IMG/VR virus record: IMGVR_UViG_3300038954_000119
Coordinates: 1 to 37,510 of that record
Length of the DNA: 37,510 nucleotides
Strand: one strand, 5' to 3'
From: a virus
Positions 21,932-30,106 of the stretch are shown here, piece after piece (the stretch's first letter is position 1; every line of letters begins with the position of its first letter). The translations under genes and the position numbers were made by a program. The notes below the pieces were generated by a model. That model had not been told where the DNA came from. It saw nothing but the letters and a program-made list of their open reading frames with translations, and did no database searches.

Positions 21932-23164
21932 GTGGAGTACAAGGTTGTCCGACGCAGACCGCACGACAAACAGCGCAAGTTTATTTACTCGCCAGCCAAG
22001 CGAAAGATTATCCGGGCTGGAAGGAGGTCGGGCAAGACGACGGGTATTGCTCTGCTTGCCATTCAAGCGTTGCTCGATAGGCGGCGCGTTCTCTATGCCA
22101 CGCCGACATCGGAGCAGGTGGGCAAGTTCTGGTTTGAGGTCGTGAGGGCTTTTCAGGAGCCAATCGAGGCAGGCGCACTTTACAAAAACGAATCGCGGCA
22201 CATTATCGAGCTTCCCAATACTGAGGTTCGCATACGGGCAAAGACGGCTTGGAACGCGGCAACGCTTCGAGGTGACTATGCTGACGTGCTCATCTTCGAC
22301 GAGTGGCAGCTGATGAATGAGGACGCCTGGGGGCTAGTCGGCGCTCCGATGCTTCTGGACAACAACGGCGATGCGGTGTTTATCTACACGCCGCCGAGCC
22401 TGAGAAGTCGGAGCGTGACGAAGGCCGACGATCCACGGCACGCCGCCAAGTTGTTCAAGAAGGCCGATGATGACAAGACTGGTCGCTGGGAGGCTTTCCA
22501 TTTTACATCACACGACAATCCATACATCAGCCATGAAGCGATAGAGCAAATCAAGCAGGATATGACCCGCCTTGCCTATCGTCAGGAGATTCTGGCTGAG
22601 GACATCGAGGACGTTCCGGGGGCGTTATGGACACGCAAGCTGTTGGAGACATGCAGGCCCGATCACGTTCCGCGCTTTTCCCGCATCGTCATCGGCGTCG
22701 ATCCCGCTGGGGGAGCGGCAGAGAATGGCATCATCATCGCCGGCAAGGGGGTCAAGGACGGGTTGGTCTATGTTATTGGAGACAAGAGTTTGAAGGCATC
22801 GCCTAACGAGTGGGGGCGCACTGTCGTCAAGGCATACCACGGGCATGAGGCTGACCGCGTGGTAGCTGAGACGAACTTCGGCGGCGATATGGTAGAGCAT
22901 GTCATCAGGACCGTAGATCCCAGCGTGAGTTACAAGAACGTGAGGGCCAGCAGGGGGAAGGCGGTTCGGGCGGAGCCTATTGCTGCATTGTATGAACAGG
23001 GAAAGGTGAAACACGTCGCTGGGCTAGACGAATTGGAAGATGAGATGTGCTCTTGGGTGCCGGATTCGGGAATGGACTCGCCCAATAGAATGGATGCGCT
23101 GGTGTGGGCGCTAACGGAGTTGATGCTGGGTGATTCTGGCAGAGTGAGGGTATACGCATACTAA
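21932..23164 (+). CDS. terL: Terminase large subunit
   Basis: GTG 21932 is in frame; the ATG at 21930 is in another frame and gives a wrong product. The ATPase has Walker A AGRRSGKTT (about 29-37), Walker B VLIFDEW (about 117-123), and IYTPPS as the coupling motif. The RNase H-like nuclease follows with GVDPAGG, AETNFGGDMV and NRMDALVWALTEL. At 410 residues it is full length but compact. It drives DNA packaging into the prohead and cuts the DNA. Confidence 0.95.
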   Translation: MEYKVVRRRPHDKQRKFIYSPAKRKIIRAGRRSGKTTGIALLAIQALLDRRRVLYATPTSEQVGKFWFEVVRAFQEPIEAGALYKNESRHIIELPNTEVRIRAKTAWNAATLRGDYADVLIFDEWQLMNEDAWGLVGAPMLLDNNGDAVFIYTPPSLRSRSVTKADDPRHAAKLFKKADDDKTGRWEAFHFTSHDNPYISHEAIEQIKQDMTRLAYRQEILAEDIEDVPGALWTRKLLETCRPDHVPRFSRIVIGVDPAGGAAENGIIIAGKGVKDGLVYVIGDKSLKASPNEWGRTVVKAYHGHEADRVVAETNFGGDMVEHVIRTVDPSVSYKNVRASRGKAVRAEPIAALYEQGKVKHVAGLDELEDEMCSWVPDSGMDSPNRMDALVWALTELMLGDSGRVRVYAY

Positions 23165-24600
23165 TGGACTTGGAACTGGCATATTCCGCTTGGTTAGCAG
23201 GAGAAGAGGCGACGCGCCAGAGCAATATATCGCTGGCACGCGATTACTACGCTGGCGACCACGATGTACCGCTAACCGAGCGCCAGAAAGAATATCTCGG
23301 TTTCAACGAGGATGAATCCCGCTTTGCCCTCAATTACTGCGCCACCGTCGTTGACGCTGTGGTGGACCGCCTCATTGTCTCCACGTTTAGCTCTGAGAAT
23401 GACACGCTGGCCGGTGACACCTGGGACTGGTGGCAGCAGAACCGAATGGACGAAAAGCAGCGCAACGTTCACAAGAACGCGGTGCGCGACGGCGAGGCGT
23501 TTGTCATCGTGGATTGGGATGACGAACAGGAGCGACCCCGCTTTTCCCCCCATCCGCGCTACGTTGACGCAGCGCAGGGCGGTGACGGATACGGATGCAA
23601 GGCGCACTATCCCGACGACGACCCCTCCCAGTCGATGCTCTATGCCTCCAAACGCTGGACGGAGAAGGTGGACGGCAGAGAGCAGCAGAAGATGAATGTT
23701 TACCATCCCGACCGGGTGGAAAAGTACGAACTCAAGAGCGACGGCGACGAAAGTGACTGGCGACTTATCGACACTGTTCCCTGGGTGACGGGGATGACGG
23801 TCAATGAAGAGGGTGAGCTTGAGATTGCCGGCGACGGCGGGGAACCGCTGGGCATTCCCGTGATTCACTTCCGCAATCCGTCGCGCCAGACGGAGCTTTG
23901 GGACGCAATCCCAATCCAAGACGCGGTCAACAAGACCGCGCTGGATATTCTGGCGGCTGCTGACACGGCAGGGTTCCCGATCTTCGTTGCCAAAGGCTTT
24001 ACGCCGACCACGGATGGGAAAGCGCCGGACAGCGACGGGGATAACTACATTCAGCTATTTCCAGGTGCGATGGTCGAGGTACACCAGGACGGCGATCTTG
24101 ACCGCGTGGGCATGGCCGATCTCTCTCCGATGCTGGCGACGCTTGACAACCTTGTGCTGAAGCTGGCGCAGATCACCGACACGCCGACCTCTCGCTTTCA
24201 GGTAACGAAGCAGATTGCCGCCGAGGGCACGCTGAAGCAGCAGGAAGAGCCGCTTTTGAGCAAGGTGAGAGTGCGGCAGACGCTCTTCGGCAACAGCTGG
24301 GAGGACGTGCTGTACATGGCGCGGGTGCTCTACAACGAGTTTGGCGACGGCGATTTGCCCGCCGACGAACTGGTAGAAGCGCAATGGGAGCCAGCGGAGA
24401 CACGCGACGGGAAGGCGAAAGCGGAAGAATTGGGCCTGAAGGTGGAGAAGCTGGGCATACCGCTAGAGCAAGCTTGGAGGGAGGCGGGGTACTCACAGGA
24501 AGAAATCGATCAGATGAAGGCGATGCGTGGCGAGGAACTGGCACAGCAGAGTAACATCGGCGGGGAGCTGCTGAGGGCATTTGAGGGAGGGGGGTTCTAG
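23164..24600 (+). CDS. Portal protein
   Basis: ATG 23164 overlaps the terminase stop. The 478-residue protein follows terminase and precedes the MuF-type head protein, the standard place for the portal. Landmarks of SPP1 Gp6-like/DUF1073-type portals are seen: an N-terminal ARDYYAGDHDVPLT, then NYCATVVDAVVDRLIV, a middle VIHFRNPS, a helical INxAALD-like KTALDILAAADTAGFPI, and TPTSRFQVT. It forms the dodecameric DNA gate of the capsid. Confidence 0.9.
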   Translation: MDLELAYSAWLAGEEATRQSNISLARDYYAGDHDVPLTERQKEYLGFNEDESRFALNYCATVVDAVVDRLIVSTFSSENDTLAGDTWDWWQQNRMDEKQRNVHKNAVRDGEAFVIVDWDDEQERPRFSPHPRYVDAAQGGDGYGCKAHYPDDDPSQSMLYASKRWTEKVDGREQQKMNVYHPDRVEKYELKSDGDESDWRLIDTVPWVTGMTVNEEGELEIAGDGGEPLGIPVIHFRNPSRQTELWDAIPIQDAVNKTALDILAAADTAGFPIFVAKGFTPTTDGKAPDSDGDNYIQLFPGAMVEVHQDGDLDRVGMADLSPMLATLDNLVLKLAQITDTPTSRFQVTKQIAAEGTLKQQEEPLLSKVRVRQTLFGNSWEDVLYMARVLYNEFGDGDLPADELVEAQWEPAETRDGKAKAEELGLKVEKLGIPLEQAWREAGYSQEEIDQMKAMRGEELAQQSNIGGELLRAFEGGGF

Positions 24601-24716
24601 TGCGTGTCTCCTGGTCTCCGCACCACCTACACTTGTTACTAACGCGCAACAGACCGATGCTGTGGACGTGGTGGCGGTTCTTGGAGAAAACGAAGGTGGA
24701 GTGGGCAAGGGGGTAG
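24600..24716 (+). CDS. Possible very small protein (38 aa)
   Basis: GTG 24600 shares a base with the portal stop and opens 38 codons ending TAG 24716. The product is basic and Trp-rich. There is no ribosome site beyond the GGGAGGGGGG inside the portal end, so it depends on coupling. It may be just spacer. Confidence 0.28.
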   Translation: MRVSWSPHHLHLLLTRNRPMLWTWWRFLEKTKVEWARG

Positions 24717-24717
24717 G

Positions 24718-24933
24718 GTGATAGGGTTTCATCAGTGGTGGAAGAAGCATTATGAGGAATATGCAAAGTTGCCACCGCGACAGTTGGCGCTTGAGGGGTG
24801 GATAGCAGGTAGGGTACCGGGGCTTGTATTGGCGAAGACGGTGAAGCGCCTCGAAGCCGAAAACGATGAACTCCGCGCCGAATGCACGCGGTTGTATGGT
24901 GAGTGCAACGAGTTGGAACCGGTAGAGGACTAA
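24718..24933 (+). CDS. Hypothetical protein with C-terminal coiled coil (71 aa)
   Basis: GTG 24718 follows AAGGGGGTAGG. MIGFHQWWKKHYEEYAKLPP is followed by a hinge and a coiled coil (VKRLEAENDELRAECTRL). Its stop overlaps the next start. No family recognised. Confidence 0.45.
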   Translation: MIGFHQWWKKHYEEYAKLPPRQLALEGWIAGRVPGLVLAKTVKRLEAENDELRAECTRLYGECNELEPVED

Positions 24934-27005
24934 TGCCCCAGCCTACACCCCGCGTCTTGCGCCTTGCTAACCAGTTTCGCCGCCAAGCATTGCGGCGGGA
25001 GAGGGAAGCTGCGAACGCGCTGGTTCGCTTCTACGGCGAGACGTGGCGGCGGCTTTCGAGCGACATCCAGGATTTGCGGAATACCATCGAGCAGATGACC
25101 GAGGCTGGCGAGGAAATCACGAAGGGCACAGTCACCCGCCTGGAGCGGCTGAAGGCGATCCGCAATCAGGCGGCGAAAGAGGCCAACAAATTCAGCAAGT
25201 TTGCCGACGCGCAGATAACGGCGGGGCAACGGGAGGCGATCAAGGCGGCGGAGCGGAACGGGCACGATCTTATCCGCGCTTTCTTTCCCGACGACGTAGA
25301 CCTGGACGAGCTGGGTGTGACATTCTTCCGTATGCCAAGTGAGAGCGTCGAGAATTTGGCCGGGATGCTCCAGAACGGGGCGCCGCTCCGAGAGCTACTG
25401 GACGAGGCTGTGGGGGAAGCGTCGGAGGCCTTCGGAGAGCGAATGGTTACGGGGCTGGCATCGGGTTGGAATCCGCGCAAGCTGGCGAGGGAGTTGCGAA
25501 AAGAGTATGGAATGGGCTTGACGCGGGCCTTGCGGATCTCCAGGACGGAGCAGCTACGGGCCTACCGCGAGACCCAACGGCAGGTGTATGATGAGAGTGA
25601 CGTGGTGACGGGGTGGGAGAGGCACGCAGTTGGGGATAGCCAGACGTGTATGGCGTGTTTTGTAGATTGGAAAGTGCCCATTCTAACCAGTGAGGGATCT
25701 AAGCCAATATCCAAGGTTGGAGTGGGTGATTTAGTATTGACGCACAGGGGGCGCTATCGTAAAGTAACGAAGCTATATCGTCAGAGCGTGGGCAGTGCTC
25801 CTATCGTGACAATTCGCGCTGATTTACCGGGTGGCGTGAATTGGGATAGTTTAACAATGACAGAAGAACACCCCGTGCTGACAAATCGAGGCTGGATGCG
25901 AGCAGATGAATTGACCACTAATGATAGATTGGTGGTAATGACTCAGCCGTGTGAGGTTTGCGGAAAGCAGATACCGCATTGGCATTATGGCACCAAAACG
26001 TGTTCTAGGACTTGTGTTGGCAAGCTGGCTGCTGAGGGATTGCATTCTAACGAAGAGGCCCATAATCGCGCCGTCGAGAATATGAAAGCCACACACCACA
26101 AGATGATGGAGCGCGGGGAGCACCCATTTCAAGATTCGGAAATACGGAGGCGGGCACAGCGCAATGCCCTACGTGCAAATAGCCGTCTAACGTCGAGTAG
26201 AACTGAAGGCAAGTTGGCAGAAGCATTTGACGCGCTAGGATTAGAATACGAGACCCAGTATCCCATACAGAGCCATTACAATGAAAGCAACAATCGCCAG
26301 TATTGGTACTATGCTGACTTTGCTTTTCCAGAGGCGGGTATTGTGGTTGAGGCTGATGGGGAGCCTTGGCATTCTTGGGATGATGACAGAATAGAACACG
26401 ACAAGTTGAGGGATGAACGACTTGAGGCACAGGGATGGGATGTGCTTCATTATTCTGGAAGCGAGATTTGTAAAGACGCTGAGGGGATAGCACAGCAGGT
26501 TAAGCGTCTTGTAATGAATCATACTGGACAGCATGGCACAACGTTAGTGGCAATTAAGAATATTCAGCGCGGGGTGCGGCATCCCCCCTCCGAGGATTTC
26601 AAAGTAGTGCGCTACAATCTTGAAGTTGAAGAAGACCATAGCTATGTTGCCAAATATGCAGTTGTTCATAACTGCATTGCCAAGGACGGCGAGTTCTACG
26701 ACACGAAAAGCGCGATGGACGATCACCCCAACGGGCGCTGCTATATGCTTCCTGTCACCAAGTCCTACGAAGAGCTTGGCATAGATGCACCGGAGCCGGA
26801 GTTCCAGAGAGAGACAGCGCGGGAGTGGTTCCGTAGACAGGATGAGGCTACGCAACGCGAGATGATGGGCGACGCCAAGTATGAGGCGTGGAAGGAAGGG
26901 CGTTTTGCCCTTGAGGACATTGCCAAGGTCAATCGGAGCGATGTGTGGGGGGATAGCTGGGTGCCGAAGAGTTTGAGGGAGTTGGTAGGCAATGCCGGTG
27001 ATTAA
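24933..27005 (+). CDS. MuF-like minor head protein, interrupted by an intein
   Basis: ATG 24933 overlaps the upstream stop. Without the insert (residues 242-580) the host protein is 361 residues: a helical N-terminal half, then the MuF/SPP1 gp7 core with TGLASGWNPRKLARELRKEYG, RTEQLRAYRETQRQVY and, across the insertion, DSQTCMA|CIAKDGEFYDT, followed by DDHPNGRCYMLPVTK. The CxxC and HPxGRC residues are the conserved metal-binding core of MuF proteins, and the intein sits between the two Cys of the CxxC. Splicing should give an intact head-morphogenesis protein, which acts inside the prohead near the portal. Confidence 0.9.
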   Translation: MPQPTPRVLRLANQFRRQALRREREAANALVRFYGETWRRLSSDIQDLRNTIEQMTEAGEEITKGTVTRLERLKAIRNQAAKEANKFSKFADAQITAGQREAIKAAERNGHDLIRAFFPDDVDLDELGVTFFRMPSESVENLAGMLQNGAPLRELLDEAVGEASEAFGERMVTGLASGWNPRKLARELRKEYGMGLTRALRISRTEQLRAYRETQRQVYDESDVVTGWERHAVGDSQTCMACFVDWKVPILTSEGSKPISKVGVGDLVLTHRGRYRKVTKLYRQSVGSAPIVTIRADLPGGVNWDSLTMTEEHPVLTNRGWMRADELTTNDRLVVMTQPCEVCGKQIPHWHYGTKTCSRTCVGKLAAEGLHSNEEAHNRAVENMKATHHKMMERGEHPFQDSEIRRRAQRNALRANSRLTSSRTEGKLAEAFDALGLEYETQYPIQSHYNESNNRQYWYYADFAFPEAGIVVEADGEPWHSWDDDRIEHDKLRDERLEAQGWDVLHYSGSEICKDAEGIAQQVKRLVMNHTGQHGTTLVAIKNIQRGVRHPPSEDFKVVRYNLEVEEDHSYVAKYAVVHNCIAKDGEFYDTKSAMDDHPNGRCYMLPVTKSYEELGIDAPEPEFQRETAREWFRRQDEATQREMMGDAKYEAWKEGRFALEDIAKVNRSDVWGDSWVPKSLRELVGNAGD
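25656..26672 (+). mobile_element. Intein (339 aa) with Vsr/EDxHD-like endonuclease domain
   Basis: Splice blocks are all present. The first residue is Cys (CFVDWKVPILTSEG, block A) followed by VGVGDLVLT; block B is TMTEEHPV with the Thr-x-x-His pair; block F is YNLEVEEDHSYVA; and block G is AVVHN with the penultimate His and terminal Asn, then extein Cys. The middle has a zinc-ribbon-like CEVCGKQ...CSRTC and, from about residue 424 of the whole protein, a Vsr-fold domain: E425, YADF with D462, EADGEPWH with E473, D475 and H480, then HDKLRDERL. This matches DUF559/EDxHD homing nucleases rather than LAGLIDADG. All catalytic residues seem intact. Confidence 0.92.
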
Positions 27006-27186
27006 GTGCTCAAACAACAAGTACCGCATCGGCTCCGGCCCTTGCGTCTACAATACCCGCGACGACGCCGAAAGAGCCTATCGCGCCTACCTTGCCAGGA
27101 AACACGGCAATCCCGGACACAGTTGGGACAAGCTGTATCGGGCGGGGGAAGCGAAGATGGATCACGGGAGGAGCAAGGGGGAGTGA
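26992..27186 (+). CDS. Hypothetical phage protein (64 aa)
   Basis: ATG 26992 overlaps the end of the MuF gene. MPVIKCSNNKYRIGSGPCVY, then DDAERAYRAYLARKH, is a pattern of small proteins found beside head genes in many phages (one strand-rich part with two Cys and one helix). Role unknown. Confidence 0.6.
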   Translation: MPVIKCSNNKYRIGSGPCVYNTRDDAERAYRAYLARKHGNPGHSWDKLYRAGEAKMDHGRSKGE

Positions 27187-27332
27187 TGTTTGTTTTGATG
27201 GGATTGTTTTTAGGATTCGTGACAGGTCTGATGGTTGGAGGGATTATTGGGCTTTTTATCATGGCAGAACATCTCTCAAAAACGTTGACAGATGAGCAAA
27301 AGAGGCAGTTACAGGAGTGGTTGCATAGCTAA
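27186..27332 (+). CDS. Small single-pass membrane protein (48 aa)
   Basis: ATG 27186 overlaps the previous stop as TGATG, with GGGGGAG upstream. One glycine-zipper transmembrane helix (MFVLMGLFLGFVTGLMVGG) is followed by a charged helix. No family recognised. Confidence 0.55.
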   Translation: MFVLMGLFLGFVTGLMVGGIIGLFIMAEHLSKTLTDEQKRQLQEWLHS

Positions 27333-27344
27333 GGGGGCTAAAGG

Positions 27345-27614
27345 GTGGAGAGAATAGGACAGACTGACTATGGCGATCACATTGTCAAGATGACAGATGA
27401 TGAAAAGGTGGCATTGGAGGCATTGGCAAGGGCTATTGAGGGCAAGCCAGTATGGGAGATGCAATCTCGCAGAAATACCAGCCCACTTCCAGATCTCACC
27501 ACTGTCTTGGGCGTCATTGAGGAATACGCCACCATACTAGGCAAAGTGGGAGAATTGAAACACGATCTTGATGACTGGTACGAATATTTGAGAACACGGA
27601 AAGGCAATGACTGA
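27345..27614 (+). CDS. Hypothetical protein (89 aa)
   Basis: GTG 27345 follows AAGGGGGCTAAAGG. It is a soluble helical protein (MERIGQTDYGDHIVKMTDDE). Its end overlaps the next small gene. No family recognised. Confidence 0.5.
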   Translation: MERIGQTDYGDHIVKMTDDEKVALEALARAIEGKPVWEMQSRRNTSPLPDLTTVLGVIEEYATILGKVGELKHDLDDWYEYLRTRKGND

Positions 27615-27705
27615 CCGCGAGTTCTGGCTTGCGATTCGGCGGGCGCTGCTGGCAATGGCGGCGGCGATTGAGCGAAAGTATCTAGGAGACAACGCGAGTA
27701 AGTAG
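27607..27705 (+). CDS. Very small helical protein (32 aa)
   Basis: ATG 27607 overlaps the preceding gene by eight bases. The product MTDREFWLAIRRALLAMAAA is one amphipathic helix. Several phage head operons carry such a mini-gene. Low confidence because of length. Confidence 0.38.
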   Translation: MTDREFWLAIRRALLAMAAAIERKYLGDNASK

Positions 27706-27730
27706 CACCACAACCGAATAACCCGGCCTC

Positions 27731-27811
27731 CCAGCCGACACGCTGGCACGCCAAGGATTGCGACGGAGCACGTGAAAGACCCTCCGTCCCAGCCCTTGGC
27801 GTTTTCGTTTT
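27731..27811 (+). terminator. Two-part structured terminator before the capsid operon
   Basis: A first small hairpin CCAGC/GCTGG (27731-27746) is followed by a long nested one. Its outer stem is ACGCCAAGG (27748-27756) with CCTTGGCGT (27794-27802), its inner stem GACGGAG (27762-27768) with CTCCGTC (27782-27788), then TTTTCGTTTT. It separates the packaging genes from scaffold and capsid. An intrinsic terminator or attenuator with an unusually long, branched stem. Confidence 0.65.
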
Positions 27812-27851
27812 ATATCACGCGACGCGAGCGGTCAATCGCGGGAGGAGAACA

Positions 27852-28448
27852 ATGGACGACGAACAGAAGCAGGAAGAGACCACCACGCAGACGCCGGCGG
27901 AAACAGGCGGCAGCGAGTCTCAGGATGACACGCTCACACAGGACGAGGTGAATCGTATCGTCAGTGAGCGCGTGAACCGGGCCAAGCGGTCAGAGAGAGC
28001 CAGCCTGCTCGAAGAGCTAGGGCTGGACAGCGTGGATGCGCTCAAAGAGACAGTGACCGCTTACCGGGAGAAGAAAGAGGCTGAAATGTCGGAACTGGAG
28101 AAGGCACAGGCCAAGCTGGACAAGCTCAAGGCCGAGAAAGCCGACCTGGAAGCGCAGATGCGTGAGAGCCGCATCAAGCGAGCGGTGGAGGCAAAGGCGC
28201 AAGAGTTGAACTTCCACAACCCGGCGCGAGCCTACGACCTGATGGACAGAAGCGACGTGGATCTGATCGAGGGCGACGTGGTGGGTGTGGAGGAATCGCT
28301 GAAAGCGCTGGTCGAGGCCGAGCCCTATCTGGTAAAGCAGAAGAAAGCACCCGACATCGACGCTCAGAGAAAAGGTAAGAAAACCGACACTGAGCCGGAC
28401 GAAGAGCGAAAGCAGAGTATCTATCGCCGGCACGGTGTAAGAGTGTAA
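27852..28448 (+). CDS. Scaffolding protein (probable)
   Basis: ATG 27852 follows GGGAGGAGAACA. The 198-residue protein is acidic and disordered at the N-terminus, then a long helical/coiled-coil stretch (DEVNRIVSERVNRAKRSER, ELEKAQAKLDKLKAEKADLE), and a C-terminal basic region. This is the shape of phage scaffold (DUF4355-type) proteins. The place just before decoration and major capsid genes supports it. It would guide capsid assembly and then leave. I see no protease domain fused to it. Confidence 0.85.
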   Translation: MDDEQKQEETTTQTPAETGGSESQDDTLTQDEVNRIVSERVNRAKRSERASLLEELGLDSVDALKETVTAYREKKEAEMSELEKAQAKLDKLKAEKADLEAQMRESRIKRAVEAKAQELNFHNPARAYDLMDRSDVDLIEGDVVGVEESLKALVEAEPYLVKQKKAPDIDAQRKGKKTDTEPDEERKQSIYRRHGVRV

Positions 28449-28464
28449 CTAATAGGAGAGCGAA

Positions 28465-28923
28465 ATGGCAATTTCCAAGACGAAGGCTGACATCCGACCA
28501 TTGCCAGGGGCAGATGTGCGCCGCTTCGATTGTGGCGGTGCGGTTGACGCCGGGGCCGCTGTCTACATCGCCAGTGACGGCGACGTGGAGGAGGCATCGG
28601 CTGACGCCAACGCCAGCGCGAGGGCGCGAGGCATCGCCGTGGCAGACCGGGACGGGGATACCAGTTTCTCTAGCGGAGACCGCATTGACGTAGTGGTACA
28701 CGGCCCGGTGACGGGCTTTTCCTCGCTGTCCGAGGGTGTGCCGGTTTACGTTGATGGCGACTCCGGGACGGGGGCTGGCCCTGGCTCGATGGTTGAGACC
28801 GCACCGACGACCGCTGTTACCGGCGGCGCGTCGGCATATCAGTTTGTCGTGGGCTACAACGAAAGCTCCACGACCATCTACGTGTCGCCGCAGTCGGTTG
28901 ATCCGACGGCGACGGGCAGCTAG
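28465..28923 (+). CDS. Head decoration protein-like (DUF2190-type)
   Basis: ATG 28465 follows AGGAGAGCGAA. The 152-residue beta-rich protein has an early FDCGGAVDAGAAVYIASDGD, a RGIAVADRDG segment and a GDRIDVVVHGPVTGF turn, the pattern of small capsid-decoration/stabilisation proteins that sit before the major capsid gene. It would bind the outside of the mature capsid. Confidence 0.78.
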   Translation: MAISKTKADIRPLPGADVRRFDCGGAVDAGAAVYIASDGDVEEASADANASARARGIAVADRDGDTSFSSGDRIDVVVHGPVTGFSSLSEGVPVYVDGDSGTGAGPGSMVETAPTTAVTGGASAYQFVVGYNESSTTIYVSPQSVDPTATGS

Positions 28924-28935
28924 GGAGGCTAGACG

Positions 28936-30051
28936 ATGGCTACGCTAGGATTTGCTGATCTGAAGGACACCAGCCTCCCCTCTCTTTGGGATGCTGCTGA
29001 ACTCAAGAAAATTGAGCTGGCCGATTCGACCAGCTTTGAGCAGATCGTCCAGGAAGTGCAGGTTTCGCTCGGCGGGTTGAACACCGAGCTTTTGGGCCTG
29101 CCGCATTACTCCGGCATGTTCGCCGTTGACGACGAAGCCGCGATGGAGTACCCGATTGGTGTCTCCAACGGCGTCGAAGAGGCGACGGAGTACGGTATGC
29201 CCGACCCGCAGCGCGGGGCAACCACGGGGCACATGCTCCCGCTGAAGCAGTGGGACAGGGCGATGGGTTGGACGATGATGTACCTCCGCAAGCACCGGGC
29301 CAAGAAGCTCGATGCTGACGTGCGAAGCGCAATCACCGACGCCCGCAATCACTTTCAGAAGCGGCTCTTGACCCGCTTCTTCTCCAGCTCCGGTAATACC
29401 GTGGGCAGCACCAGCAACGCTGACGTGCCGCTGGCCGACGGCGGGAGCACTGATTCCAACTACGTCCCGCCCGATTCCCCGGAGGGGGAGAGTTTCACCA
29501 GCTCCCACGACCACATCCTGGACACGGGCGACCTGACGGATGACGCTATTGGGATCACCGACCTGGAGTATTGCGTCGAGCACCTCCAGGAGCACGGACA
29601 TCAGGGACCGTATGAGCTTATCGTCCCCCGTGGCGACCTGAGCTCCTGGACGGACGTAACGGGTTGGAAGAAACCCGAATGGCCGGGGATTGTGTATCAC
29701 TCTTCGGCGGTGGAACGGGCCAACATCGCCGGCATCGAGAATTACGCCGGCTATATCGAAACTCAGTATGGCGTGTGCCGCGTTTGGGCGACGCCCCGGC
29801 TGGAGAGCAGCGGGAACTACTGGGGCCTGTTCAAGAGCTACGGCGCGGGCGATCCGCGCAACCCGCTCCGGCTCCGCATTGACCCCAGCTACGGGTTCGG
29901 CTGGAACATCGTTCCCGGCAATTGGGTCAACTCGCCTGTTGAGCTCCTGCTGATGTACGCAGAGTTCGGCGTGGGTATCGGTGAGGACCGCACCAACGGC
30001 GTCATTGCCTACACGGGCGGCGCGTCGTGGAGCGACCCGACGATTAGCTAG
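28936..30051 (+). CDS. Major capsid protein
   Basis: ATG 28936 follows GGGAGGCTAGACG. The 371-residue protein comes straight after scaffold and decoration genes, the place of the HK97-fold major capsid protein. Blocks include LPSLWDAAELKKIELADS, a helical segment (MGWTMMYLRKHRAKKLDADV) of the spine type, NHFQKRLLTRFFSS, and a late GPYELIVPRGD. No N-terminal prodomain is obvious. Confidence 0.9.
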   Translation: MATLGFADLKDTSLPSLWDAAELKKIELADSTSFEQIVQEVQVSLGGLNTELLGLPHYSGMFAVDDEAAMEYPIGVSNGVEEATEYGMPDPQRGATTGHMLPLKQWDRAMGWTMMYLRKHRAKKLDADVRSAITDARNHFQKRLLTRFFSSSGNTVGSTSNADVPLADGGSTDSNYVPPDSPEGESFTSSHDHILDTGDLTDDAIGITDLEYCVEHLQEHGHQGPYELIVPRGDLSSWTDVTGWKKPEWPGIVYHSSAVERANIAGIENYAGYIETQYGVCRVWATPRLESSGNYWGLFKSYGAGDPRNPLRLRIDPSYGFGWNIVPGNWVNSPVELLLMYAEFGVGIGEDRTNGVIAYTGGASWSDPTIS

Positions 30052-30062
30052 TAAGTGACTGG

Positions 30063-30086
30063 GTGGGGGCGGGCGACTGCCCCCAC
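30063..30086 (+). terminator. GC-rich hairpin after the capsid gene, no T tract
   Basis: GTGGGGGC (30063-30070) pairs with GCCCCCAC (30079-30086) over an 8-base loop. No T run follows, so it may slow or partly end transcription after the capsid gene, or protect the mRNA. Confidence 0.5.
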
Positions 30087-30106
30087 TCGCTCACATCGGA
30101 GGAACT

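Noticed and set aside
28945-29700. 251-codon minus-strand frame across the capsid gene
   Set aside because: Shadow of the major capsid gene, no family pattern and no start signals.
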